A stretch of DNA of 6,813 nucleotides, taken from Methanobacteriota archaeon. GTDB lineage: Archaea > Thermoplasmatota > Thermoplasmata > RBG-16-68-12. Position 1 is the stretch's first letter; every line of letters begins with the position of its first letter. Under the pieces are notes generated by a model. That model was not told the origin of the DNA and made no database searches. It was given only the letters and a program-made list of their open reading frames with translations. This document shows, one piece after another, positions 1-5,331 of this stretch. Position numbers and translations under genes: made by a program. The DNA is taken from positions 1-6,813 of the forward strand of contig VBME01000093.1 of the NCBI GenBank assembly GCA_005878995.1, in the 5' to 3' direction.

Positions 1-1
1 G

Positions 2-406
2 ATGCGGCCGATTCAGTGGTTGGGCCCCGCCGCTCTGGGGACCGGAGTGGTCGTCCTCGCACTCGCGGTCGCGCGAGGCGAAGCGAGCGTGTACCTCGTC
101 GTGATCGTGCCCGTCGTCGCCGGAACGGGGCCACTCGCGTTCCTGGGCATCCTCTTGGTTTTCGTCGGATTCTTCCTGACCTTCCTCCTCTGGCCAACGC
201 GGACCGAGGCCGGTTCCACGGAGCAGGTCGACGCGGGACGGGCCGAAGGCCTTGCGCCCACCCGCCGATGGGGTGGGGTTGCGTTCCTTGGCCCGATCCC
301 GCTCGTGTTCGGATCGGATTCGCGGATGACGCGCACAATGCTCTGGGTTGGAGTCGCTCTGTTCCTGGCGCTCCTGGCCCTCACCATCCTAGCGCTCCTG
401 GCCTGA
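2..406 (+). CDS. DUF131 family small membrane protein
   Basis: This is a predicted integral membrane protein of 134 residues with no known biochemical role. The conserved segment is at residues 91-105 (GGVAFLGPIPLVFGS). It is followed by a short polar stretch and a last hydrophobic helix (about 113-133). This Gly-Gly, Gly-Pro-Ile-Pro, Phe-Gly-Ser arrangement is what I recognise as the archaeal DUF131 (PF01998/TIGR00304) signature. Other hydrophobic stretches lie at about 5-23 and 30-64 (probably two helices), with a polar loop at about 66-90. The ATG at base 2 touches the window edge, so the real start could lie upstream and no ribosome binding site can be judged. It ends 37 bp before serA on the same strand, but serA has its own TATA-like box, so co-transcription is not required. 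The family call is fairly secure; the function is unknown. Confidence 0.8.
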   Translation: MRPIQWLGPAALGTGVVVLALAVARGEASVYLVVIVPVVAGTGPLAFLGILLVFVGFFLTFLLWPTRTEAGSTEQVDAGRAEGLAPTRRWGGVAFLGPIPLVFGSDSRMTRTMLWVGVALFLALLALTILALLA

Positions 407-410
407 CGGG

Positions 411-417
411 TTTTTAT
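411..417 (+). promoter_or_regulatory. TATA-like box A of serA, possible leaderless promoter
   Basis: An AT-rich heptamer (tttttat) stands out in GC-rich sequence, centred about 30 bp before the serA ATG at 444. There is no Shine-Dalgarno in the 20 bases before that ATG. An archaeal TATA box sits about 26-28 bp upstream of the transcription start, so the transcript would begin at or within a few bases of the start codon. The T5 run lies 5 bp after the upstream gene's stop codon and could also act as that gene's oligo-T terminator. Confidence 0.55.
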
Positions 418-443
418 CCGAACGCGTTCATCCCTCGGCGCCA

Positions 444-1388
444 ATGAAAATCTTGATCACGGACGGCCTCGAACCGGAGGCGGTCGTCACGCTCCGAAAA
501 GCTCACGAGGTCTCCGTGCAAGAACTCGACTCGAAGGCGCTGCTCGGTGCGATTCCCTCCTACCATGCCCTCATCGTGCGGAGCCGGACGAAAGTTACGA
601 AAGACGTTCTGGACCGCGGCGCGAGCCTCAAAGTCGTCGGCCGGGCCGGCGTCGGCGTGGACAACATCGACGTGACGGCGGCGACCGCCCGGCGGATCGT
701 CGTCGTGAACGCGCCCACGGCGAGCACCGTGAGCGTCGCGGAGCTTGCGGTCGGACACATGCTTTCCTTGCTCCGGCACCTCCCGGAAGCCGATCGGTCG
801 GTGAAGGAGGGGAAGTGGGAGAAGCCCAGGCTTGAGGGACGGGAGCTGTTTGGGAAGACCCTCGGCCTTCTCGGCTCAGGCCGAATCGGTGCGGAAGTCG
901 CGAAGCGCGCCCAAGCGTTCGGAATGCGGGTGATCGCATACGACCCGTACATTTCGCGGCCCGCTGCCGAGTCCCTCGGAATCCGGCTCGTCGAGAAGGA
1001 CGTCATGTTCCGAGAGGCCGATGTCCTCAGCATCCATGCCGCGTTGACCTCCGAGACGAAGGGTATGGTCGGCGCCGCAGAGCTGGCCCTGATGAAACGC
1101 GAAGCGGTTCTCGTGAACTGCGCCCGCGGGGAAGTCGTGCAAGAGGCCGCCCTCGCTGATGCGCTCAGAGCAAAGACGATCGCGGGTGCGGCGATCGACG
1201 TGTTCGAGAGAGAGCCGCCCGTCGGCAGCCCGCTCCTTGCTGCGCCGAACGTCGTCTTCACACCGCATCTCGGTGCGTCGACGACGGAGGCCCAGGCACG
1301 GGCGGGCACCCTCATCGCCGAGCAAGTGATGAAGGCCCTCGGCGGCGAGCGGCCGGAATTCGTCGTGAATCCAACCGTTTACGGCTGA
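444..1388 (+). CDS. serA: D-3-phosphoglycerate dehydrogenase, short form without ACT domain
   Basis: This cytosolic enzyme is predicted to oxidise 3-phosphoglycerate to 3-phosphohydroxypyruvate with NAD, the first step of phosphorylated serine synthesis. The 314-residue protein has the complete D-isomer-specific 2-hydroxyacid dehydrogenase fold. The substrate-domain motif RAGVGVDNID is at about 67-76. The Rossmann dinucleotide loop GSGRIG is at 144-149, followed by Asp167, which favours NAD. The catalytic residues are Arg228 (NCARGE), Glu257 (FEREPP) and His275 (PHLGAST). It ends soon after the catalytic core, so the C-terminal ACT and intervening domains of longer SerA proteins, which give serine feedback inhibition, are absent. 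The ATG at 444 is supported by the N-terminus MKILITDGL and the TATA-like box 30 bp upstream. Its last 10 bp overlap the 3' end of a convergent small gene. Glyoxylate/hydroxypyruvate reductase or another 2-hydroxyacid dehydrogenase is the main alternative, but the length and motifs fit SerA best. Confidence 0.88.
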   Translation: MKILITDGLEPEAVVTLRKAHEVSVQELDSKALLGAIPSYHALIVRSRTKVTKDVLDRGASLKVVGRAGVGVDNIDVTAATARRIVVVNAPTASTVSVAELAVGHMLSLLRHLPEADRSVKEGKWEKPRLEGRELFGKTLGLLGSGRIGAEVAKRAQAFGMRVIAYDPYISRPAAESLGIRLVEKDVMFREADVLSIHAALTSETKGMVGAAELALMKREAVLVNCARGEVVQEAALADALRAKTIAGAAIDVFEREPPVGSPLLAAPNVVFTPHLGASTTEAQARAGTLIAEQVMKALGGERPEFVVNPTVYG

Positions 1389-1591
1389 TCCGCGAGGGCT
1401 CTCGCCGCGCCGCGTAGGTCTAGCTTGTGCGTTCGGCCGTACTCCCGCACCTGTGCGACGATCGCGAGGTATTCTGCATAGTCGCCACCCAGCTCGCGAA
1501 CCGCACGGCCCAGCGACCGCTCGAACGGTTCGCGGTGTCGTGACCGGAGCGCTTCCTTCAGGATAGAGGAGCGGGGACTCTGGCTCGGCAA
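1379..1591 (-). CDS. Small hypothetical protein, unrecognised
   Basis: I do not recognise this protein. The frame is strongly codon-biased, with mostly G or C in third positions, like its neighbours. It encodes a compact, charged, probably helical polypeptide with the core EALRSRHREPFERSLGRAV, then a Tyr/Glu-rich helix and a basic C-terminus. It has no signal peptide, membrane segment or metal-binding pattern. The chosen TTG start at 1591 gives 70 residues and lies about 25 bp after a TATA-like element. The frame is open further up to a GTG at 1627 (82 residues), but that extension contains the TATA-like element and a rare TTA codon. It follows guaAA on the same strand, 46 bp from that gene's stop (10 bp if the GTG is used), and converges on serA with a 10 bp 3' overlap. 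Coding status is probable rather than certain. Confidence 0.55.
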   Translation of the reverse strand: MPSQSPRSSILKEALRSRHREPFERSLGRAVRELGGDYAEYLAIVAQVREYGRTHKLDLRGAARALADQP

Positions 1592-1610
1592 CGAAGGGCA
1601 CCCGGGAACC

Positions 1611-1620
1611 GAGAATAAGA
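1611..1620 (-). promoter_or_regulatory. Possible TATA-like box for the small hypothetical gene
   Basis: Read on the minus strand this is tcttattctc, an AT-rich island centred about 25 bp before the TTG at 1591. It lies in the gap after the guaAA stop codon. The match is weaker than at serA or purE, and readthrough from guaAA is an equally reasonable way of transcribing the gene. Confidence 0.3.
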
Positions 1621-1637
1621 ACTGCACGGCCTCGTTT

Positions 1638-2210
1638 TCACTTCGGATTCTCGCACAGCTTCAGGAAGTTCCGGAAGATGTCTGCCCCGAACTGCGTGTC
1701 CTCGACTTCGGGATGGAACTGGAGGCCGAACAGGGGTCGGTCGCGATGACGCATCGCTTGGACGTCGCAGTTCTGGGAACTCGCGAGGGCCACGAAATCC
1801 CGCGGCAGAATCGTGACTTCGTCGTTGTGAGACTCCCACACCTCGAACCGATTTGGGAGACCTTGGAAGAGGACGTCGGGCTGATGGATTTCGACGACTG
1901 ATTTTCCAAACTCAGGGACCTTGGCCGGTGCCGCGTCCCCTCCGAGGTGCTTCGCCATGAACTGGTGGCCCGCGCAAATTCCAAGAATCGGCGCGTCGAA
2001 CGCGTCGAGGTACTCCCCATTCCGCCCCATCTTCTCCGGATCGATTCCGACCCGTGGCGCCCCGCCCGAAAGGACGAGTCCATCCAATCCATTCAGCTGA
2101 GAGACCGGCGTGTCGTTCGGCACAATCTTCGTCTCGGCGCCGAGGTACTTCAGGACTCGCCACTCGCGGTGGGTCCATTGCCCTCCGTTGTCGATTACGA
2201 AGACTCGCAT
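1638..2210 (-). CDS. guaAA: GMP synthase glutaminase subunit A (class I amidotransferase)
   Basis: This subunit hydrolyses glutamine and channels ammonia to the ATP-pyrophosphatase subunit, which aminates XMP to GMP. The 190-residue protein is a complete class I (triad) glutamine amidotransferase. It has the start MRVFVIDNGGQW, the oxyanion-region motif LSGGAP (47-52), the nucleophile elbow GICAGHQ with catalytic Cys79, and His166 and Glu168 in LQFHPEVE. A stand-alone glutaminase of this length is the archaeal arrangement; bacteria fuse it to the synthetase. The frame stays open 27 codons upstream, but that extension overlaps the end of guaAB and looks non-homologous. The ATG at 2210 matches the family N-terminus and has a TATA-like box 28 bp upstream. 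There is no clear Shine-Dalgarno. It lies downstream of guaAB with a 71 bp gap, so it can be made both from its own promoter and by readthrough. Confidence 0.95.
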   Translation of the reverse strand: MRVFVIDNGGQWTHREWRVLKYLGAETKIVPNDTPVSQLNGLDGLVLSGGAPRVGIDPEKMGRNGEYLDAFDAPILGICAGHQFMAKHLGGDAAPAKVPEFGKSVVEIHQPDVLFQGLPNRFEVWESHNDEVTILPRDFVALASSQNCDVQAMRHRDRPLFGLQFHPEVEDTQFGADIFRNFLKLCENPK

Positions 2211-2234
2211 ATCATACCCAAATGGCGGCGGTGG

Positions 2235-2244
2235 AAAAAGATTT
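2235..2244 (-). promoter_or_regulatory. TATA-like box of guaAA, possible leaderless promoter
   Basis: Minus-strand aaatcttttt is centred about 28 bp before the guaAA ATG at 2210, inside the 71 bp gap after the guaAB stop codon. The spacing to the start codon matches the TATA-like boxes of serA and purE, which suggests independent expression of the glutaminase subunit from a leaderless mRNA. Confidence 0.45.
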
Positions 2245-2281
2245 CCCCGGTCGTCCGGACGCCGCGTCCGGCCGCTCTCTG

Positions 2282-3229
2282 CTATTCCCACTCGATTGTC
2301 GCCGGCGGTTTGTTTGAAAGGTCGTACACGACGCGGTTGACGCCCTTCACCTCATTCGTGATCCGCACCGAGATCCGGTCGAGCACGTCGTGTGGGATTT
2401 TCGAGTACGTCGCGCTCATGCCGTCGACCGAATGGACGGCCCGCACAGCAACCGTGTGCCCGTACACCCGGAGGTCACCGTGGACCCCGACGGTCTGGAC
2501 GGGCAGGAAGACCGCGAAGTATTGCCAGGGCAGCGCCATGGCGCCGCTTGCCGCCGCGGCCTGAATCTCTTCCTCCACGATTGCGGAGGCCTGTCTAACA
2601 ATGGCCACCCGCTCCGGGGTCACCTCGCCAATGATGCGGACCGCGAGCGCGGGGCCTGGGAAGGGCTGCCGCTCCGCCACGCGGATTCCGAGGGCACGCG
2701 CGGTCGCGCGGACTTCGTCTTTGTACAGGTCCCGCAGCGGCTCGAAGAGCCGGAGTTTCATGCGTTCCGGAAGGCCCGCGACGTTGTGGTGTGTCTTGAT
2801 TCGATCCCGTAACTGGCCCCCGCTCTCGATCCAGTCGGGGGCGATTGTGCCTTGGACGAGATACTCTGCCCCGAAGGTGCTCGCCTCCCGCTCGAACAGC
2901 TCGATGAACTTGTTCCCGATGATGATCCTCTTTCGCTCGGGATCCGTGACCCCGCGCAGCGCGTCGAAGAATTCGTCCGCGGCCATGAGAATCCGATGTT
3001 GGACCGCGAGTTCCTTCAAGGTCTTCGAGACGTCCGCCGTTTCATCCTTTCGCATCAATCCGGTGTCGACATAGACCGCGAGGAGTCGATCTCCAAGCGC
3101 GCGACTCGCGAGGACCGCCGCCGTCGTGCTGTCGACACCGCCCGAACAGGCGATGATCGCCTTGCCCGGTACCGCCTTCCGGATCGTCTCGGCCTGTTCA
3201 GCAATGAAGGCCTTCGCATCGAACATCAT
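2282..3229 (-). CDS. guaAB: GMP synthase ATP-pyrophosphatase subunit B
   Basis: This is the synthetase half of the two-subunit archaeal GMP synthase. It adenylates XMP with ATP and accepts ammonia from GuaAA to give GMP. The 315-residue protein has the N-type ATP-pyrophosphatase P-loop SGGVDS at 29-34, the segment YVDTGLMRK at 53-61, the motif [12 protein letters not shown] at 125-136, the dimerisation and XMP-binding region with [12 protein letters not shown] at 188-199, and the diagnostic C-terminus KPPATIEWE. The frame opens at 3262, but homologous proteins begin near MFDAKxF. The choice is therefore between the ATG at 3229, whose ATGA overlaps the purE stop, and the adjacent ATG at 3226, which gives one residue fewer and fits the family start slightly better. 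Both imply translational coupling to purE. All key motifs are intact. Confidence 0.95.
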   Translation of the reverse strand: MMFDAKAFIAEQAETIRKAVPGKAIIACSGGVDSTTAAVLASRALGDRLLAVYVDTGLMRKDETADVSKTLKELAVQHRILMAADEFFDALRGVTDPERKRIIIGNKFIELFEREASTFGAEYLVQGTIAPDWIESGGQLRDRIKTHHNVAGLPERMKLRLFEPLRDLYKDEVRATARALGIRVAERQPFPGPALAVRIIGEVTPERVAIVRQASAIVEEEIQAAAASGAMALPWQYFAVFLPVQTVGVHGDLRVYGHTVAVRAVHSVDGMSATYSKIPHDVLDRISVRITNEVKGVNRVVYDLSNKPPATIEWE

Positions 3230-3696
3230 TCGCCCAGCGTCCGGGAATCTTCGAGGACCCACTTCTTCAACGCCTCCCGGTGATCTTTGAGCTTGTCCGC
3301 GAGGCGTTCGTTCGCGAGGGCCAGAATCTCCGCGGCCAATATTCCCGCGTTCTCCCCACGGTCGAGGCCGACCGCCGCCACGGGCACACCCGGAGGCATC
3401 TGGGACACGCTCAGCACCGCGTCCAAGTTCAGCTTGCCGCTCACCGGCACGCCGATGACGGGCTTCGTCGTGTGGGCGGCAATCGTGCCGGGCAATGCCG
3501 CGGAGAGCCCGGCGATTGCAATGAACACTCTCGCGGTCGTATTCCGAATCAGGTCGCGGAGGAGGTCTGGCGTGCGATGTGCGGACGCGACGACCATCTC
3601 GTATCCAATCCCGAACTCGTCCAAGACGGAGGCTGCCTTTTTCCCCACGTCGGAGTCGCTCTTGGAACCCAGGACGATGAGGACATCAACGGGCAT
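3226..3696 (-). CDS. purE: AIR carboxylase / N5-CAIR mutase PurE, archaeal type
   Basis: PurE forms 4-carboxy-5-aminoimidazole ribonucleotide in de novo purine synthesis, by mutase action on N5-CAIR or by direct CO2 addition to AIR. The 156-residue protein has the phosphate-binding loop GSKSDSD (10-16), SAHRTP (38-43) with catalytic His40, GLSAALPG (63-70), and the conserved [19 protein letters not shown] region (99-117). The sequence resembles euryarchaeal PurE proteins as I know them. No purK is present in the window, so which of the two reactions it performs is unresolved. The ATG at 3696 is preferred over the in-frame TTG at 3708, because a clear TATA-like box is centred 28 bp before the ATG and the family N-terminus begins just before the GSKSD loop. 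Its stop codon overlaps the guaAB start, making a purE-guaAB operon. Confidence 0.93.
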   Translation of the reverse strand: MPVDVLIVLGSKSDSDVGKKAASVLDEFGIGYEMVVASAHRTPDLLRDLIRNTTARVFIAIAGLSAALPGTIAAHTTKPVIGVPVSGKLNLDAVLSVSQMPPGVPVAAVGLDRGENAGILAAEILALANERLADKLKDHREALKKWVLEDSRTLGE

Positions 3697-3720
3697 TGCG
3701 TAGGACAAGGAGCCTTCCTG

Positions 3721-3727
3721 AAATAAA
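3721..3727 (-). promoter_or_regulatory. TATA-like box of purE-guaAB
   Basis: Minus-strand tttattt is centred about 28 bp upstream of the purE ATG at 3696, in the gap after the stop codon of the membrane-protein gene. There is no Shine-Dalgarno before that ATG, consistent with leaderless initiation. This spacing argues against the TTG at 3708, which would be only 16 bp away and so upstream of the expected transcription start. Confidence 0.55.
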
Positions 3728-3766
3728 GGCTTTCCAGTTCCGGTGACCGAATTCGGCGCGGCGGTC

Positions 3767-4081
3767 CTAGCTCTTCATGATTGCGAGGAGGAACAACCCG
3801 ATCGCAATGGCGGCGCCGACGACGGCAGCAACGATCACACCGACCGACTGGACGACAACCCCGACCAAGTCCACGCTCGGGGACGGCCCCGGACCCGTGT
3901 ACCATCCCCAAAGGACCCCAACGACGAGGCCCCCCACGAGCAGTCCGACCCCGATCTTCCGGCTCTTCCCGCTTCCGAAATAGGCGGTGAAGGCGCCCGT
4001 GATGACGAGGAACAGGCTGAACGTCAGTAGCAAGATCGTCACGAAGTTCATAATCGGATTCCAGACATCGAAACCAGCCAT
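3767..4081 (-). CDS. Hypothetical three-helix membrane protein
   Basis: I do not recognise this 104-residue protein. It has three clear hydrophobic segments: about 12-35, 43-61 and 72-101. A short basic loop (SGKSRK, 38-43) separates the first two, and a Gly/Pro-rich loop (TGPGPSPS, 62-69) separates the last two. By the positive-inside rule the basic loop should be cytoplasmic. No catalytic or metal-binding residues stand out. The ATG at 4081 is supported by a good purine-rich ribosome binding site overlapping the stop codon of the upstream RAM-domain gene, with an 11 bp gap between the two frames. The pair is very probably one transcription unit, so this protein may be functionally tied to the small-molecule sensor protein. 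It could be a small transporter accessory or a structural membrane protein; nothing in the sequence decides this. Confidence 0.8.
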   Translation of the reverse strand: MAGFDVWNPIMNFVTILLLTFSLFLVITGAFTAYFGSGKSRKIGVGLLVGGLVVGVLWGWYTGPGPSPSVDLVGVVVQSVGVIVAAVVGAAIAIGLFLLAIMKS

Positions 4082-4086
4082 CGAAT

Positions 4087-4094
4087 CTCCCCTC
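4087..4094 (-). promoter_or_regulatory. Shine-Dalgarno of the membrane-protein gene
   Basis: Minus-strand GAGGGGAG lies 5 nt before the ATG at 4081 and overlaps the TGA of the RAM-domain gene (4095-4093). This second gene of the operon uses a ribosome binding site, while several first genes nearby appear leaderless. That pattern is common in archaea with many leaderless transcripts, and the site fixes the start codon. Confidence 0.6.
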
Positions 4095-4326
4095 AGAATT
4101 TGATTCCCGTCAGGGTCTTCGTGTCGATGACCCCCGGGATCGATCGGATCTTATCGACGACGACTTGGCCGAGGACGTTGAAGTCCTCCGCCTCGATCTT
4201 TGCGATCAGGTCGTACTCCCCGAACAAGGGGTGGAGCTCCACGATTTCTTTGACCTTCAGGAGCTCGTTGTACACCTCGTGCTCCTTAGCAGGAGCGGTG
4301 CTAATGAGCACGAACCCGATAGCCAT
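4093..4326 (-). CDS. Stand-alone Lrp/AsnC ligand-binding (RAM) domain protein
   Basis: This 77-residue protein corresponds to the effector-binding and oligomerisation domain of Lrp/AsnC regulators (RAM, AsnC_trans_reg, PF01037), with no DNA-binding helix-turn-helix. Visible features are the first strand AIGFVLIST (2-10), a helix (14-27), the strand VELHPLFGEYDLIAKIEAED (29-48) with its Gly-x-Tyr-Asp turn, a second helix (49-62), and the closing strand PGVIDTKTLTGIKF (64-77). This is the expected beta-alpha-beta-beta-alpha-beta order. Such single-domain proteins usually form ring oligomers that bind amino acids at subunit interfaces, and some associate with full-length Lrp proteins. The frame is open to 4389, but the ATG at 4326 gives the domain start and has GGTGA 7 nt upstream and a TATA-like box further up. 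Its ligand and partner are unknown. It is followed by a membrane-protein gene in an apparent operon. Confidence 0.88.
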   Translation of the reverse strand: MAIGFVLISTAPAKEHEVYNELLKVKEIVELHPLFGEYDLIAKIEAEDFNVLGQVVVDKIRSIPGVIDTKTLTGIKF

Positions 4327-4333
4327 CCCTAGG

Positions 4334-4338
4334 TCACC
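4334..4338 (-). promoter_or_regulatory. Shine-Dalgarno of the RAM-domain gene
   Basis: Minus-strand GGTGA, complementary to the conserved end of archaeal 16S rRNA, lies 7 nt before the ATG at 4326. It decides the start against in-frame codons further upstream, which would lie beyond the expected transcription start. Confidence 0.5.
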
Positions 4339-4359
4339 GCGCCGAGAACTTAGTGTCTC

Positions 4360-4366
4360 AATATAA
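4360..4366 (-). promoter_or_regulatory. TATA box of the RAM-domain/membrane-protein operon
   Basis: Minus-strand ttatatt is the best TATA-like element in the window, in the 87 bp gap between the kinase stop and the RAM-domain start. Its centre is about 37 bp before the ATG at 4326, so a transcript would carry a short leader of roughly 10 nt, just enough to include the GGTGA ribosome binding site. Confidence 0.6.
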
Positions 4367-4403
4367 CCCTTTCGTACTCTGTTGTGCACTGATGTCGGTC
4401 TTG

Positions 4404-4418
4404 TGTGACTTCATCACA
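4404..4418. repeat. Perfect 5-bp inverted repeat with 5-nt spacer at the kinase 3' end
   Basis: The sequence is TGTGA-cttca-TCACA, spanning the kinase stop codon (4416-4414) and about 40 bp upstream of the TATA box of the RAM-domain operon. It could be a short hairpin at the 3' end of the upstream mRNA or a dyad operator for the downstream operon. No oligo-T tract follows it on the minus strand, which weakens a terminator reading. A 5-bp dyad can arise by chance in a window of this size. Confidence 0.25.
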
Positions 4419-5331
4419 GCGATGCATGTTGACGAGCGCGACGGAGCACTTGGGGCCATGTCGGAAGATTCGACTGCGTCCCTTTTTTCTCAACGACGAA
4501 ACTCGCGACCGCGGACCCGAGAATGCCACACCGGCGCATGTCGAAGCCGCGAGCGAGGCCCGCGTAGAACCCGGCTCGGTATGCGTCCCCGGCACCCGTC
4601 ACGTCGACGACCCGGCGCGGCGGGATCCGCGGGATCCGAATTCGGCCTTCGCGGGTGTAGACCGCGCTCCCTCGCGATCCCAACGTCGCCACCACGACCG
4701 CCGTGGTTCGAAGCAGTCCCTCCGTTGATGTTACGCGGGCGAGCCGCTTCGCGCGGACGATCTCCGCCTCATTCCCGAAGAGATACTTCGATCGGCTCAG
4801 GAGCGCGCGGAAGAGGCGAGGCGTGTAGACATAGTGAATTTCCTGCGACGGATCAAACGCGATGGTCCGCCCCAGGGACTCGGCCAGCTCGGCCACGCGA
4901 ACGTAGTACTCGGGCCTCCCGGTCGCCAGGTGGACGAGTTCCACGTCGCGCACACTGTGCCGTAGGACCGGGAAGCGCGCCGCATCCTTCATGGGACCTT
5001 GGTCGATGACGGCCATCTGATTCCCTCGGGGATCCGAGAAGACCCAGGCAGTCGGGGTGTTTGCACCGCGGACCGCTCGGAGGTCGGCCGTGTCGACGCC
5101 GTCTTCGCGCAGAGCGGTCCGGTAATCGGCCGGGAAGTCGCCCCCGACGAACGACGCGAGCGAGGCTTTCACGCCCAGCCGAGCCGCCGCACGGGCGAGG
5201 TTGCCGCCCGTCCCACCGAAGTACCGCTGCCGATCCAGGATCTCGATCGAGGTGTTCGGCTTCGGCAACCGACGCAGCGTTACGATGTAATCCATCACGA
5301 CATGGCCGAAGACCCCGACAAAATTCTTCAC
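4414..5331 (-). CDS. PfkB-family nucleoside kinase (MJ0406-like)
   Basis: This cytosolic ribokinase/PfkB-fold kinase is predicted to phosphorylate the 5'-hydroxyl of nucleosides (adenosine, inosine, guanosine or cytidine) with ATP. The 305-residue protein has the first PfkB signature GGTGGNLARAAARLG (39-53), the region LATGRPEYY (135-143), the nucleotide-binding segment AVVVATLGSRGSAVY (211-225), and the second signature DVTGAGDAYRAGFYAGL (243-259) with catalytic base Asp249 and its anion hole. Segments such as PKPNTSIEI (23-31) and the C-terminal SFVVEKKGTQSNLPTW (277-292) resemble, as I recall them, the characterised Methanocaldococcus jannaschii nucleoside kinase MJ0406. The start is GTG at 5331, whose GTGA overlaps the stop of the phosphatase gene; the frame is open to 5718, but that region is the phosphatase gene in another frame. 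A ribokinase or ADP-independent sugar kinase is the alternative. Nearness to S-adenosylhomocysteinase favours a nucleoside substrate. Confidence 0.82.
   Translation of the reverse strand: MKNFVGVFGHVVMDYIVTLRRLPKPNTSIEILDRQRYFGGTGGNLARAAARLGVKASLASFVGGDFPADYRTALREDGVDTADLRAVRGANTPTAWVFSDPRGNQMAVIDQGPMKDAARFPVLRHSVRDVELVHLATGRPEYYVRVAELAESLGRTIAFDPSQEIHYVYTPRLFRALLSRSKYLFGNEAEIVRAKRLARVTSTEGLLRTTAVVVATLGSRGSAVYTREGRIRIPRIPPRRVVDVTGAGDAYRAGFYAGLARGFDMRRCGILGSAVASFVVEKKGTQSNLPTWPQVLRRARQHASL
4621..4638. repeat. Exact 9-bp tandem duplication inside the kinase gene
   Basis: The unit cgggatccg occurs twice in direct succession. On the minus strand it encodes Arg-Ile-Pro-Arg-Ile-Pro at kinase residues 232-237, in the loop just before the second PfkB signature. 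It keeps the frame and is probably a neutral local duplication. Confidence 0.5.

Noticed and set aside
876..1601. A 241-codon minus-strand frame covering the small hypothetical gene in another frame and running through serA
   Set aside because: It is antisense to the serA catalytic core, with composition typical of shadow frames.
2211..2291. A 27-residue N-terminal extension of GuaAA
   Set aside because: It overlaps the guaAB stop codon, contains the TATA-like box and precedes the conserved family start at MRVFVIDNGGQW.
3697..3708. TTG start for purE four codons upstream of the ATG
   Set aside because: It would lie only 16 bp from the TATA-like box centre and so before the expected transcription start; the ATG at 3696 has proper spacing.
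4327..4389. Upstream start at 4389 for the RAM-domain gene
   Set aside because: The added 21 residues are not part of the RAM fold or a helix-turn-helix, and the region contains the TATA box and ribosome binding site for the ATG at 4326.
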